A stretch of 64,000 nt of DNA, from NCBI RefSeq assembly GCF_029227915.1, contig NC_079888.1, positions 22,734,001 through 22,798,000 on the forward strand. Direction: 5' to 3'. The translations under genes and the position numbers were made by a program. This DNA comes from Hydractinia symbiolongicarpus (lineage: Eukaryota; Cnidaria; Hydrozoa; Anthoathecata; Hydractiniidae). How positions within the stretch are numbered: position 1 is the stretch's first letter; each line of letters opens with the position of its first letter. Shown here piece after piece: positions 25,301 through 38,324 of this stretch. The notes under the pieces were generated by a model that was not told where the DNA came from, made no database searches, and saw only the letters and a list, made by a program, of their open reading frames with translations.

Positions 25301-28063
25301 ACATTTTTGAAAACTACAAGTCTCATGCGTTTTAGTGGGGAAAAAATAATTTAAAAAATCGTTCGGGAAATGAGTTTACACCTTGGGTACTTTCTTTGTA
25401 TACATTCGACTATACGTGCCAAGCCCGGGATTTACGGGAAATCGCGGGTTTTCGCTTGCCGGCGATTAAACTGCTTTTATTCAGCGTCTCATCAAAAATG
25501 AAAACATTCTTGAAAACTACAAGTCTCATGCGTTTTAGTGGTGAAATAATAATTTAAGAAATCGTTTGGGAAATGAGTTTACTCCCTGGGTACTTTCTTT
25601 GTATACTTTTGACTATACGGGCTGAGTACGGGATTTACGGGAAATCGCAGTTTTTCGTTTGCCCGCGATTAAACTTCTTTTATTCAGCGTCTCATCAAAA
25701 ATAAAAACATTTTTGAAAACTACAAGTCTCATACGTTTTAGTGGTGAAAAAATAATTTAAAAAATCGTTCGGGAAATGAGTTTACACCCTGGGTACTTTC
25801 TTTGTATACTTTTGACTATACGGGCCAAACCGGGATTGACGGGAAATCGCGGGTTTTCGTTTGCCGGCGATTAAACTTCTTTTATTCAGCGTCTCATCAA
25901 AAATGAAAACATTTTTAAAAACTACAAGTCTTATGCGTTTTAGTGGTGAAAAAATAATTTAAAAAATCGTTCTGGAAATGAGTTTACACCTTGGGTACTT
26001 TCTTTGTATACATTCGACTATACGTGCCAAGCCCGGGATTTACGGGAAATCGCGGGTTTTCGCTTGCCGGCGATTAAACTGCTTTTATTCAGCGTCTCAT
26101 CAAAAATGAAAACATTCTTGAAAACTACAAGTCTCATGCGTTTTAGTGGTGAAATAATAATTTAAGAAATCGTTTGGGAAATGAGTTTACTCCCTGGGTA
26201 CTTTCTTTGTATACTTTTGACTATACGGGCTGAGTACGGGATTTACGGGAAATCGCAGTTTTTCGTTTGCCCGCGATTAAACTTCTTTTATTCAGCGTCT
26301 CATCAAAAATAAAAACATTTTTGAAAACTACAAGTCTCATACGTTTTAGTGGTGAAAAAATAATTTAAAAAATCGTTTGGGAAATGAGTTTACACCCTGG
26401 GTACTTTCTTTGTATACTTTTGACTATACGGGCCCAGTCCGGGATTTACGGGAAATCGCAGGTTTTCGTTTGCCGGCGATTAAACTTCTTTTATTCAGCG
26501 TCTCATCAAAAATGAAAACATTTTTAAAAACTACAAGTCTTATGCGTTTTAGTGGTGAAAAAATAATTTAAAAAATCGTTCTGGAAATGAGTTTACTCAC
26601 AGGGTACTTTCTTTGTATACATTCGACTATACGGGCCAAGCCCGGGATTTACGGGAAATCGCGGGTTTTCGTTCTCCCGCGATTAAACCTCTTTCATTAA
26701 GCGTCTCATCAAAAATGAAAACATTTTTGAAAACTACAAGTCTTATGCGTTTTAGTGGTGAAAAAAAAATTTAAAAAAACGTTCGGGAAATGAGTTTACT
26801 CCCTGGGTACTTTCTTTGTATACATTTGACTATACGTGCCAAGCCCCGGATTTACGGGAAAACGCGGATTTCGTTTGCCGGCGATTAAACCTCTTTCATT
26901 AAGCGTCTCATCAAAAATTAAAACATTTTTGAAAACTACAAGTCTCATGCGTTTTAGTGGTGAAAAAATAATTTAAAAAATCGTTCGGGAAATGAGTTTA
27001 CTCCCTGGGTACTTTCTTTGTATACTTTTGACTATACGGGCCGAGTCCGGGATTTACGGGAAATCGCGGATTTTCGTTTGCCGGCGATTAAACTTCTTTT
27101 ATTCAGCGTCCCATCAAATATGAAAATATTTTTGAAAACTACAAGTCTCATGCGTTTAGTGGTAAAAAAATAATATAAAAAATCGTTCGGGAAATGAGTT
27201 TACTCCCTGGGCACTTTCTTTGTATACTTTTGACTATACGGGCCAAGCCCGGGATTTACGGGAAATCGCGGGTTTTCGTTTGCCGGCGATTAAACTGCTT
27301 TTATTCAGCGTCTCATCAAAAAGGAAAACATTTTTGAAAACTGCAAGTCTCATGCGTTTTAGTGGTGACAAAATAATTTAAAAAATCGTTCGGGAAATGA
27401 GTTTACTACCTGGGTACTTTCTTTGTATACTTTTGACTATACGGGCCAAGCCGGGATTTATGGGAAATCGCGGGTTTTCGTTTGCCGGCGATTAAACTTT
27501 TTTTATTCAGCGTCTCATCAAAAATGAAAACATTTTTGAAAACTACAAGTCTCATACGTTTTAGTGGTGAAAAAATAATTTAAAAATTCGTTCGGGAAAT
27601 GAGTTTACTGACTGGGTACTTTCCTTGTATACTTTTAACTATACGGACCGAGTCCGGGATTTACGGGAAATCGCAGGTTTTCGTTTGCCGGCGATTAAAC
27701 TTCTTTTATTCAGCGTCTCATCAAAAATGAAAACATTTTTAAAAACTACAAGTCTTATGCGTTTTAGTGGTGAAAAAATAATTTAAAAAATCGTTCTGGA
27801 AATGAGTTTACTCACAGGGTACTTTGTTTATATACATTCGACTATACGTGCCAAGCCCGGGTATTACGGGAAATCGCGGGTTTTCGCTTGCCGGCGATTA
27901 AACTGCTTTTATTCAGCGTCTCATCAAAAATGAAAACATTCTTGAAAACTACAAGTCTCATGCGTTTTAGTGGTGAAATAATAATTTAAGAAATCGTTTG
28001 AGAAATGAGTTTACTCCCTGGGTACTTTCTTTGTATACTTTTGACTATACGGGCTGAGTACGG
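19348..28063. repeat. Higher-order repeat of 21-22 monomers (4.26-4.46 kb), two copies
   Basis: The longest duplication unit in the window. At the start of the unit the landmark spacing is 4,459 bp: GGATTGACGG at 19348 and 23807, TTTGGATACTTTTG at 19721 and 24180. Further on it falls to 4,256 bp: TTTTATCAGGCG at 20611 and 24868, GGGCCCAGTCC at 22174 and 26430, GGGTACTTTGTTT at 23561 and 27817. Copy 2 therefore lost exactly one monomer between about 24480 and 24500. The copy junction at 23796-23812 is a chimeric monomer. Confidence 0.8.
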
Positions 28064-29219
28064 GATTTACGGGAAATCGCAGTTTTTCGTTTGCCCGCGA
28101 TTAAACTTCTTTTATTCAGCGTCTCATCAAAAATAAAAACATTTTTGAAAACTACAAGTCTCATACGTTTTAGTGGTGAAAAAATAATTTAAAAAATCGT
28201 TCGGGAAATGAGTTTACACCCTGGGTACTTTCTTTGTATACTTTTGACTATACGGGCCCAGTCCGGGATTTACGGGAAATCGCAGGTTTTCGTTTGCCGG
28301 CGATTAAACTTCTTTTATTCAGCGTCTCATCAAAAATGAAAACAGTTTTAAAAACTACAAGTCTTATGCGTTTTAGTGGTGAAAAAATAATTTAAAAAAT
28401 CGTTCTGGAAATGAGTTTACTCACAGGGTACTTTCTTTGTATACATTCGACTATACGGGCCAAGCCCGGGATTTACGGGAAATCGCGGGTTTTCGTTCTC
28501 CCGCGATTAAACCTCTTTCATCAAGCGTCTCATCAAAAATGAAAACATTTTTGAAAACTACAAGTCTTATGCGTTTTAGTGGTGAAAAAAAAATTTAAAA
28601 AATCATTCGGGAAATGAGTTTACTCCCTGGGTACTTTCTTTGTATACATTCGACTATACGAGCCAAGCCCCGGATTTACGGGAAAACGCGGATTTCGTTT
28701 GCCGGCGATTAAACCTCTTTCATTAAGCGTCTCATCAAAAATTAAAACATTTTTGAAAACTACAAGTCTCATGCGTTTTAGTGGTGAAAAAATAATTTAA
28801 AAAATCGTTCGGGAAATGAGTTTACTCCCTGGGTACTTTCTTTTTATACTTTTGACTATACGGGCCGAGTCCGGGATTTACGGGAAATCGCGGATTTTCG
28901 TTTGCCGGCGATTAAACTTCTTTTATTCAGCGTCCCATCAAATATGAAAATATTTTTGAAAACTACAAGTCTCATGCGTTTAGTGGTAAAAAAATAATAT
29001 AAAAAATCGTTCGGGAAATGAGTTTACTCCCTGGGTACTTTCTTTGTATACTTTTGACTATACGGGCCAAGCCGGGGATTTACGGGAAATCGCGGGTTTT
29101 CGTTTGCCGGCGATTAAACTGCTTTTATTCAGCGCCTCATCAAAAAGGAAAACATTTTTGAAAACTGAAAGGTTCATGCGTTTTAGTGGTGACAAAATAA
29201 TTTAAAAAATCGTTCGGAA

Positions 29220-30435
29220 AATGAGTTTACTACCTGGGTACTTTCTTTGTATACTTTTGACTATACGGGCCAAGCCGGGATTTATGGGAAATCGCGGGTT
29301 TTCGTTTGCCGGCGATTAAACTTTTTTTATTCAGCGTCTCATCAAAAATGAAAACATTTTTGAAAACTACAAGTCTCATACGTTTTAGTGGTGAAAAAAT
29401 AATTTAAAAATTCGTTCGGGAAATGAGTTTACTGACTGGGTACTTTCCTTGTATACTTTTAACTATACGGACCGAGTCCGGGATTTACGGGAAATCGCAG
29501 GTTTTCGTTTGCCGGCGATTAAACTTCTTTTATTCAGCGTCTCATCAAAAATGAAAACATTTTTAAAAACTACAAGTCTTATGCGTTTTAGTGGTGAAAA
29601 AATAATTTAAAAAATCGTTCTGGAAATGAGTTTAATCACAGGGTACTTTCTTTGTATACATTCGACTATACGGGCCAAGCCCGGGATTTACGGGAAATCG
29701 CGGGTTTTCGTTCTCCCGCGATTAAACCTCTTTCATTAAGCGTCTCATCAAAAATGAAAACATTTTTAAAAACTACAAGTTATATGCGTTTTAGTGGTGA
29801 AAAAAAAATTTAAAAAATCGTTCGGGAAATGAGTTTACTACCTGGGTACTTTCTTTGTATACTTTTGACTATACGGGCCAAGCCGGGATTTATGGGAAAT
29901 CGCGGGTTTTCGTTTGCCGGCGATTAAACTTTTTTTATTCAGCGTCTCATCAAAAATGAAAACATTTTTGAAAACTACAAGTCTCATACGTTTTAGTGGT
30001 GAAAAAATAATTTAAAAATTCGTTCGGGAAATGAGTTTACTGACTGGGTACTTTCCTTGTATACTTTTAACTATACGGACCGAGTCCGGGATTTACGGGA
30101 AATCGCAGGTTTTCGTTTGCCGGCGATTAAACTTCTTTTATTCAGCGTCTCATCAAAAATGAAAACATTTTTAAAAACTACAAGTCTTATGCGTTTTAGT
30201 GGTGAAAAAATAATTTAAAAAATCGTTCTGGAAATGAGTTTAATCACAGGGTACTTTCTTTGTATACATTCGACTATACGGGCCAAGCCCGGGATTTACG
30301 GGAAATCGCGGGTTTTCGTTCTCCCGCGATTAAACCTCTTTCATTAAGCGTCTCATCAAAAATGAAAACATTTTTAAAAACTACAAGTTATATGAGTTTT
30401 AGTGGTGAAAAAAAAATTTAAAAAATCGTTCGGGA
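29220..30435. repeat. Higher-order repeat, 3 monomers (608 bp), two copies
   Basis: TTTAATCACAGGG at 29631 and 30239, and the private CTACAAGTTATATG variant near 29774 and 30382, are 608 bp apart. The copies differ at GTTATATGCG against GTTATATGAG. Confidence 0.75.
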
Positions 30436-33110
30436 AATGAGTTTACTCCCTGGGTACTTTCTTTGTATACATTCGACTATACGGGCCAAGCCCCGGATTT
30501 ACAGGAAAACGCGGATTTCGTTTGCCGGCGATTAAACCTCTTTCATTAAGCGTCTCATCAAAAATGAAAACATATTTGAAAACTACAAGTCCCATGCGTT
30601 TTAGTGGTGAAAAAAAAATTTAAAAAATCGTTCGGGAAATGAGTTTACTCCCTGGGTACTTTCTTTGTATACATTCGACTATACGGGCCAAGCCCCGGAT
30701 TTACAGGAAAACGCGGATTTCGTTTGCCGGCGATTAAACCTCTTTCATTAAGCGTCTCATCAAAAATGAAAACATATTTGAAAACTACAAGTCTCATGCG
30801 TTTTAGTGGTGAAAAAATAATTTAAAAAATCGTTTGGGAAATGAGTTTACTCCCTGGGTACTTTCTTTGTATACATTCGACTATACGGCCAAGCCCCGGA
30901 TTTACGGGAAAACGCGGGATTTCGTTTGCCGGCGATTAAACCTCTTTTATTCAGCGTCTCATCAAAAATGAAAATATTTTTGAAACTACAAGTCTCATGC
31001 GTTTAGTGGTAAAAAAATAATATAAAAAATCGTTCGGGAAATGAGTTTACTCCCTGGGTACTTTCTTTGTATACTTTTGACTATACGGGCCAAGCCCGGG
31101 ATTTACGGGAAATCGCAGGTTTTCGTTTGCCGGCGATTAAACTGCTTTTATTCAGCGTCTCATCAAAAAGGAAAACATTTTTGAAAACTACAAGTCTTAT
31201 GCGTTTTAGTGGTCAAAAAATAATTTAAAAAATCGTTCTGGAAATTAGTTTACTCACAGGGTACTTTCTTTGTATACATTCGACTATACATGCCAAGCCC
31301 GGGATTTACGGGAAATCGCGGGTTTTCGTTTGTCGGCGATTAAACTGCTTTTATTCAGCGTCTCATCAAAAATGAAAACATTCTTGAAAACTACAAGTCT
31401 CATGCGTTTTAGTGGTGAAATAAGAATTTAAGAAATCGTTTGGGAAATGAGTTTACTACCTGGGTACTTTCTTTGTATACTTTTGACTATGCGGGCCGAG
31501 TACGAAATTTACGGGAAATCGCAGGTTTTCGTTTGCCGGCGATTAAACTTCTTTTATTCAGCGTCTCATCAAAAATGAAAACATTTTTGAAAACTACAAG
31601 TCTCATGCGTTTTAGTGGTGAAAAAATAATTTAAAAAATCGTTCGGGAAATGAGTTTACACCCTGGGTACTTTCTTTGTATACTTTTGACTATACAGGCC
31701 GAGTCCGGGATTTACGGGAAATCGCAGGTTTTCGTTTGCCGGCGATTAAACTTCTTTTATTCAGCGTCTCATCAAAAATGAAAACATTTTTGAAAACTAC
31801 AAGTCTCATACGTTTTAGTGGTGAAAAAATAATTTAAAAATTCGTTCGGGAAATGAGTTTACTCACAGGGCACTTTCTTTGTATACATTCGACTATACGT
31901 GCCAAGCCCGGGATTTACGGGAAATCGTGGGTTTTCGTTTGCCGGCGATTAAACTGCTTTTATTCAGCGTCTCATCAAAAATGAAAACATTCTTGAAAAC
32001 TACAAGTCTCATGCGTTTTAGTGGTGAAATAATAATTTAAGAAATCGTTTGGGAAATGAGTTTACTCCCTGGGTACTTTCTTTGTATACTTTTGACTATA
32101 CGGGCCAAGCCCGGGATTTACGGGAAATCGCGGGTTTTCGTTTGCCGGCGATTAAACTTTTTTTATTCAGCGTCTCATCAAAAATGAAAACATTTTTGAA
32201 AACTACAAGTCTCATACGTTTTAGTGGTGAAAAAATAATTTAAAAATTCGTTCGGGAAATGAGTTTACTGACTGGGTACTTTCCTTGTATACTTTTAACT
32301 ATACGGACCGAGTCCGGGATTTACGGGAAATCGCAGGTTTTCGTTTGCCGGCAATTAAACTTCTTTTATTCAGCGTCTCATCAAAAATGAAAACATTTTT
32401 AAAAACTACAAGCCTTATGCGTTTTAGTGGTGAAAAAATAATTTAAAAAATCGTTCTGGAAATGAGTTTAATCACAGGGTACTTTCTTTGTATACATTCG
32501 ACTATACGGGCCAAGCCCGGGATTTACGGGAAATCGCGGGTTTTCGTTCTCCCGCGATTAAACCTCTTTCATTAAGCGTCTCATCAAAAATGAAAACATT
32601 TTTGAAAACTACAAGTCTTATGCGTTTTAGTGGTGAAAAAAAAATTTAAAAAATCGTTCGGGAAATGAGTTTACTCCCTGGGTACTTTCTTTGTATACAT
32701 TCGACTATACGGGCCAAGCCCCGGATTTACAGGAAAACGCGGATTTCGTTTGCCGGCGATTAAACCTCTTTCATTAAGCGTGTCATCAAAAATGAAAACA
32801 TATTTGAAAACTACAAGTCTCATGCGTTTTAGTGGTGAAAAAAAATTTAAAAAATCGTTCGGGAAATGAGTTTACTCCCTGGGTACTTTCTTTGTATACA
32901 TTCGACTATACGGGCCAAGCCCCGGATTTACAGGAAAACGCGGATTTCGTTTGCCGGCGATTAAACCTCTTTCATTAAGCGTCTCATCAAAAATGAAAAC
33001 ATATTTGAAAACTACAAGTCTCATGCGTTTTAGTGGTGAAAAAAAAATTTAAAAAATCGTTCGGGAAATGAGTTTACTCCCTGGGTACTTTCTTTGTATA
33101 CATTCGACTA

Positions 33111-35138
33111 TACGGCCAAGCCCCGGATTTACGGGAAAACGCGGGATTTCGTTTGCCGGCGATTAAACCTCTTTCATTAAGCGTCTCATCAAAAATGAAA
33201 ACATTTTTGAAAACTACAAGTCTCATGCGTTTTAGTGGTGAAAAAATAATTTAAAAAATCGTTCGGGAAATGAGTTTACTCCCTGGGTACTTCCTTTGTA
33301 TACTTTTGACTATACGGGCCGAGTCCGGGATTTACGGGAAATCGCGGATTTTCGTTTGCCGGCGATTAAACTTCTTTTATTCAGCGTCCCATCAAATATG
33401 AAAATATTTTTGAAAACTACAAGTCTCATGCGTTTAGTGGTAAAAAAATAATATAAAAAATCGTTCGGGAAATGAGTTTACTCCCTGGGTACTTTCCTTG
33501 GTATACTTTTGATTATACGGGCCAAGCCCGGGATTTACGGGAAATCGCGGGTTTTCGTTTGCCGGCGATTAAACTGCTTTTATTCAGCGTCTCATCAAAA
33601 AGGAAAACCTTTTTGAAAACTACAAGTCTTATGCGTTTTAGTGGTCAAAAAATAATTTAAAAAATCGTTCTGGAAATTAGTTTACTCACAGGGTACTTTC
33701 TTTGTATACATTCGACTATACATGCCAAGCCCGGGATTTACGGGAACTCGCGGGTTTTCGTTTGTCGGCGATTAAACTCCTTTTATTCAGCGTCTCATCA
33801 AAAATGAAAACATTCTTGAAAACTACAAGTCTCATGCGTTTTAGTGGTGAAATAAGAATTTAAGAAATCGTTTGGGAAATGAGTTTACTCCCTGGGTACT
33901 TTCTTTGTATACTTTTGACTATACGGGCCGAGTACGAAATTTACGGGAAATCGCAGGTTTTCGTTTGCCGGCGATTAAACTTCTTTTATTCAGCGTCTCC
34001 TCAAAAATGAAAACATTTTTGAAAACTACAAGTCTCATGCGTTTTAGTGGTGAAAAAATAATTTAAAAAATCGTTTTGGAAATGAGTTTACACCCTGGGT
34101 ACTTTCTTTGTATACATTCGACTATACGGCCAAGCCCCGGATTTACGGGAAAACGCGGGATTTCGTTTGCCGGCGATTAAACCTCTTTCATTAAGCGTCT
34201 CATCAAAAATGAAAACATTTTTGAAAACTACAAGTCTCATGCGTTTTAGTGGTGAAAAAATAATTTAAAAAATCGTTCGGGAAATGAGTTTACTCCCTGG
34301 GTACTTCCTTTGTATACTTTTGACTATACGGGCCGAGTCCGGGATTTACGGGAAATCGCGGATTTTCGTTTGCCGGCGATTAAACTTCTTTTATTCAGCG
34401 TCCCATCAAATATGAAAATATTTTTGAAAACTACAAGTCTCATGCGTTTAGTGGTAAAAAAATAATATAAAAAATCGTTCGGGAAATGAGTTTACTCCCT
34501 GGGTACTTTCCTTGTTATACTTTTGATTATACGGGCCAAGCCCGGGATTTACGGGAAATCGCGGGTTTTCGTTTGCCGGCGATTAAACTGCTTTTATTCA
34601 GCGTCTCATCAAAAAGGAAAACCTTTTTGAAAACTACAAGTCTTATGCGTTTTAGTGGTCAAAAAATAATTTAAAAAATCGTTCTGGAAATTAGTTTACT
34701 CACAGGGTACTTTCTTTGTATACATTCGACTATACATGCCAAGCCCGGGATTTACGGGAACTCGCGGGTTTTCGTTTGTCGGCGATTAAACTCCTTTTAT
34801 TCAGCGTCTCATCAAAAATGAAAACATTCTTGAAAACTACAAGTCTCATGCGTTTTAGTGGTGAAATAAGAATTTAAGAAATCGTTTGGGAAATGAGTTT
34901 ACTCCCTGGGTACTTTCTTTGTATACTTTTGACTATACGGGCCGAGTACGAAATTTACGGGAAATCGCAGGTTTTCGTTTGCCGGCGATTAAACTTCTTT
35001 TATTCAGCGTCTCCTCAAAAATGAAAACATTTTTGAAAACTACAAGTCTCATGCGTTTTAGTGGTGAAAAAATAATTTAAAAAATCGTTTTGGAAATGAG
35101 TTTACACCCTGGGTACTTTCTTTGTATACTTTTGACTA
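33111..35138. repeat. Higher-order repeat, 5 monomers (1,014 bp), two copies
   Basis: The TATACGGCCAAGCCCCGG variant (one base short of the usual CGGGCC) at 33111 and 34125, CCTTGTTATAC or CCTTGGTATAC near 33496 and 34510, and GCGTCTCCTCAAAAATG near 33993 and 35007 keep a 1,014-bp offset. The junction near 34108-34125 is chimeric: it joins the start of a CACCCTGGG monomer to the end of a CATTCGACTATACGGCC monomer. Confidence 0.78.
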
Positions 35139-38100
35139 TACGGGCCGAGTCCGGGATTTACGGGAAATCGCAGGTTTTCGTTTGCCGGCGATTAAACTTC
35201 TTTTATTCAGCGTCTCATCAAAAATGAAAACATTTTTGAAAACTACAAGTCTCATACGTTTTAGTGGTGAAAAAATATTTTAAAAATTCGTTCGGGAAAT
35301 GAGTTTACTCACAGGGTACTTTCTTTGTATACATTCGACTATACGTGCCAAGCCCGGGATTTACGGGAAATCGTGGGTTTTCGTTTGCCGGCGATTAAAC
35401 TGCTTTTATTCAGCGTCTCATCAAAAATGAAAACATTCTTGAAAACTACAAGTCTCATGCGTTTTAGTGGTGAAATAATAATTTAAGAAATCGTTTGGGA
35501 AATGAGTTTACTCCCTGGGTACTTTCTTTGTATACTTTTGACTATACGGGCTGAGTACGGGATTTACGGGAAATCGCAGTTTTTCGTTTGCCCGCGATTA
35601 AACTTCTTTTATTCAGCGTCTCATCAAAAATGAAAACATATTTGAAAACTACAAGTCTCATGCGTTTTAGTGGTGAAAAAAAAATTTAAAAAATCGTTCG
35701 GGAAATGAGTTTACTCCCTGGGTACTTTCTTTGTATACATTCGACTATACGGCCAAGCCCCGGATTTACGGGAAAACGCGGGATTTCGTTTGCCGGCGAT
35801 TAAACCTCTTTCATTAAGCGTCTCATCAAAAATGAAAACATTTTTGAAAACTACAAGTCTCATGCGTTTTAGTGGTGAAAAAATAATTTAAAAAATCGTT
35901 CGGGAAATGAGTTTACTCTCTGGCTACTTCCTTTGTATACTTTTGACTATACGGGCCGAGTCCGGGATTTACGGGAAATCACGGATTTTCGTTTGCCGGC
36001 GATTAAACTTCTTTTATTCAGCGTCCCATCAAATATGAAAATATTTTTGAAAACTACAAGTCTCATGCGTTTAGTGGTAAAAAAATAATATAAAAAATCG
36101 TTCGGGAAATGAGTTTACTCCCTGGGTACTTTCTTTGTATACTTTTGACTATACGGGCCAAGCCCGGGATTTACGGGAAATCGCGGGTTTTCGCTTGCCG
36201 GCGATTAAACTGCTTTTATTCAGCGTCTCATCAAAAAGGAAAACATTTTTGAAAACTACAAGTCTTATGCGTTTTAGTGGTCAAAAAATAATTTAAAAAA
36301 TCGTTCTGGAAATTAGTTTACTCACAGGGTACTTTCTTTGTATACATTCAACTATACATGCCAAGCCCGGGATTTACGGGAAATCGCGGGTTTTCGTTTG
36401 TCGGCGATTAAACTGCTTTTATTCAGCGTCTCATCAAAAATGAAAACATTCTTGAAAACTACAAGTCTCATGCGTTTTAGTGGTGAAATAAGAATTTAAG
36501 AAATCGTTTGGGAAATGAGTTTACTCCCTGGGTACTTTCTTTGTATACTTTTGACTATACGGGCCGAGTACGAAATTTACGGGAAATCGCAGGTTTTCGT
36601 TTGCCGGCGATTAAACTTCTTTTATTCAGCGTCTCATCAAAAATGAAAACATTTTTGAAAACTACAAGTCTCATGCGTTTTAGTGGTGAAAAACTAATTT
36701 AAAAAATCGTTCGGGAAATGAGTTTACACCCTGGGTACTTTCTTTGTATACTTTTGACTATACGGGCCGAGTCCGGGATTTACGGGAAATCGCAGGTTTT
36801 CGTTTGCCGGCGATTAAACTTCTTTTTTTCAGCGTCTCATCAAAAATGAAAACATTTTTGAAAACTACAAGTCTCATACGTTTTAGTGGTGAAAAAATAA
36901 TTTAAAAATTCGTTCGGGAAATGAGTTTACTCACAGGGTACTTTCTTTGTATACATTCGACTATACGTGCCAAGCCCGGGATTTACGGGAAATCGTGGGT
37001 TTTCGTTTGCCGGCGATTAAACTGCTTTTATTCAGCGTCTCATCAAAAATGAAAACATTCTTGAAAACTACAAGTCTCATGCGTTTTAGTGGTGAAATAA
37101 TAATTTAAGAAATCGTTTGGGAAATGAGTTTACTCCCTGGGTACTTTCTTTGTATACTTTTGACTATACGGGCTGAGTACGGGATTTACGGGAAATCGCA
37201 GTTTTTCGTTTGCCCGCGATTAAACTTCTTTTATTCAGCGTCTCATCAAAAATGAAAACATATTTGAAAACTACAAGTCTCATGCGTTTTAGTGGTGAAA
37301 AAAAAATTTAAAAAATCGTTCGGGAAATGAGTTTACTCCCTGGGTACTTTCTTTGTATACATTCGACTATACGGCCAAGCCCCGGATTTACGGGAAAACG
37401 CGGGATTTCGTTTGCCGGCGATTAAACCTCTTTCATTAAGCGTCTCATCAAAAATGAAAACATTTTTGAAAACTACAAGTCTCATGCGTTTTAGTGGTGA
37501 AAAAATAATTTAAAAAATCGTTCGGGAAATGAGTTTACTCCCTGGGTACTTCCTTTGTATACTTTTGACTATACGGGCCGAGTCCGGGATTTACGGGAAA
37601 TCGCGGATTTTCGTTTGCCGGCGATTAAACTTCTTTTATTCAGCGTCCCATCAAATATGAAAATATTTTTGAAAACTACAAGTCTCATGCGTTTAGTGGT
37701 AAAAAAATAATATAAAAAATCGTTCGGGAAATGAGTTTACTCCCTGGGTACTTTCTTTGTATACTTTTGACTATACGGGCCAAGCCCGGGATTTACGGGA
37801 AATCGCGGGTTTTCGTTTGCCGGCGATAAAACTGCTTTTATTCAGCGTCTCATCAAAAAGGAAATCATTTTTGAAAACTACAAGTCTTATGCGTTTTAGT
37901 GGTCAAAAAATAATTTAAAAAATCGTTCTGGAAATTAGTTTACTCACAGGGTACTTTCTTTGTATACATTCGACTATACATGCCAAGCCCGGGATTTACG
38001 GGAAATCGCGGGTTTTCGTTTGTCGGCGATTAAACTGCTTTTATTCAGCGTCTCATCAAAAATGAAAACATTCTTGAAAACTACAAGTCTCATGCGTTTT

Positions 38101-38324
38101 AGTGGTGAAATAAGAATTTAAGAAATCGTTTGGGAAATGAGTTTACTCCCTGGGTACTTTCTTTGTATACTTTTGACTATACGGGCCGAGTACGAAATTT
38201 ACGGGAAATCGCAGGTTTTCGTTTGCCGGCGATTAAACTTCTTTTATTCAGCGTCTCATCAAAAATAAAAACATTTTTGAAAACTACAAGTCTCATGCGT
38301 TTTAGTGGTGAAAAAATAATTTAA
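35081..38324. repeat. Higher-order repeat, 8 monomers (1,622 bp), two copies
   Basis: The GGGCCGAGTACGAAATTTACGG monomer lies at about 36561 and 38183, 1,622 bp apart. CGGCCAAGCCCCGG (about 35751 and 37373) and the GAAATAATAATTTAAG monomer (about 35472 and 37094) keep the same offset. The unit includes monomers that also make up the 5-mer at 33.1-35.1 kb, so the two higher-order repeats are related. Confidence 0.78.
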
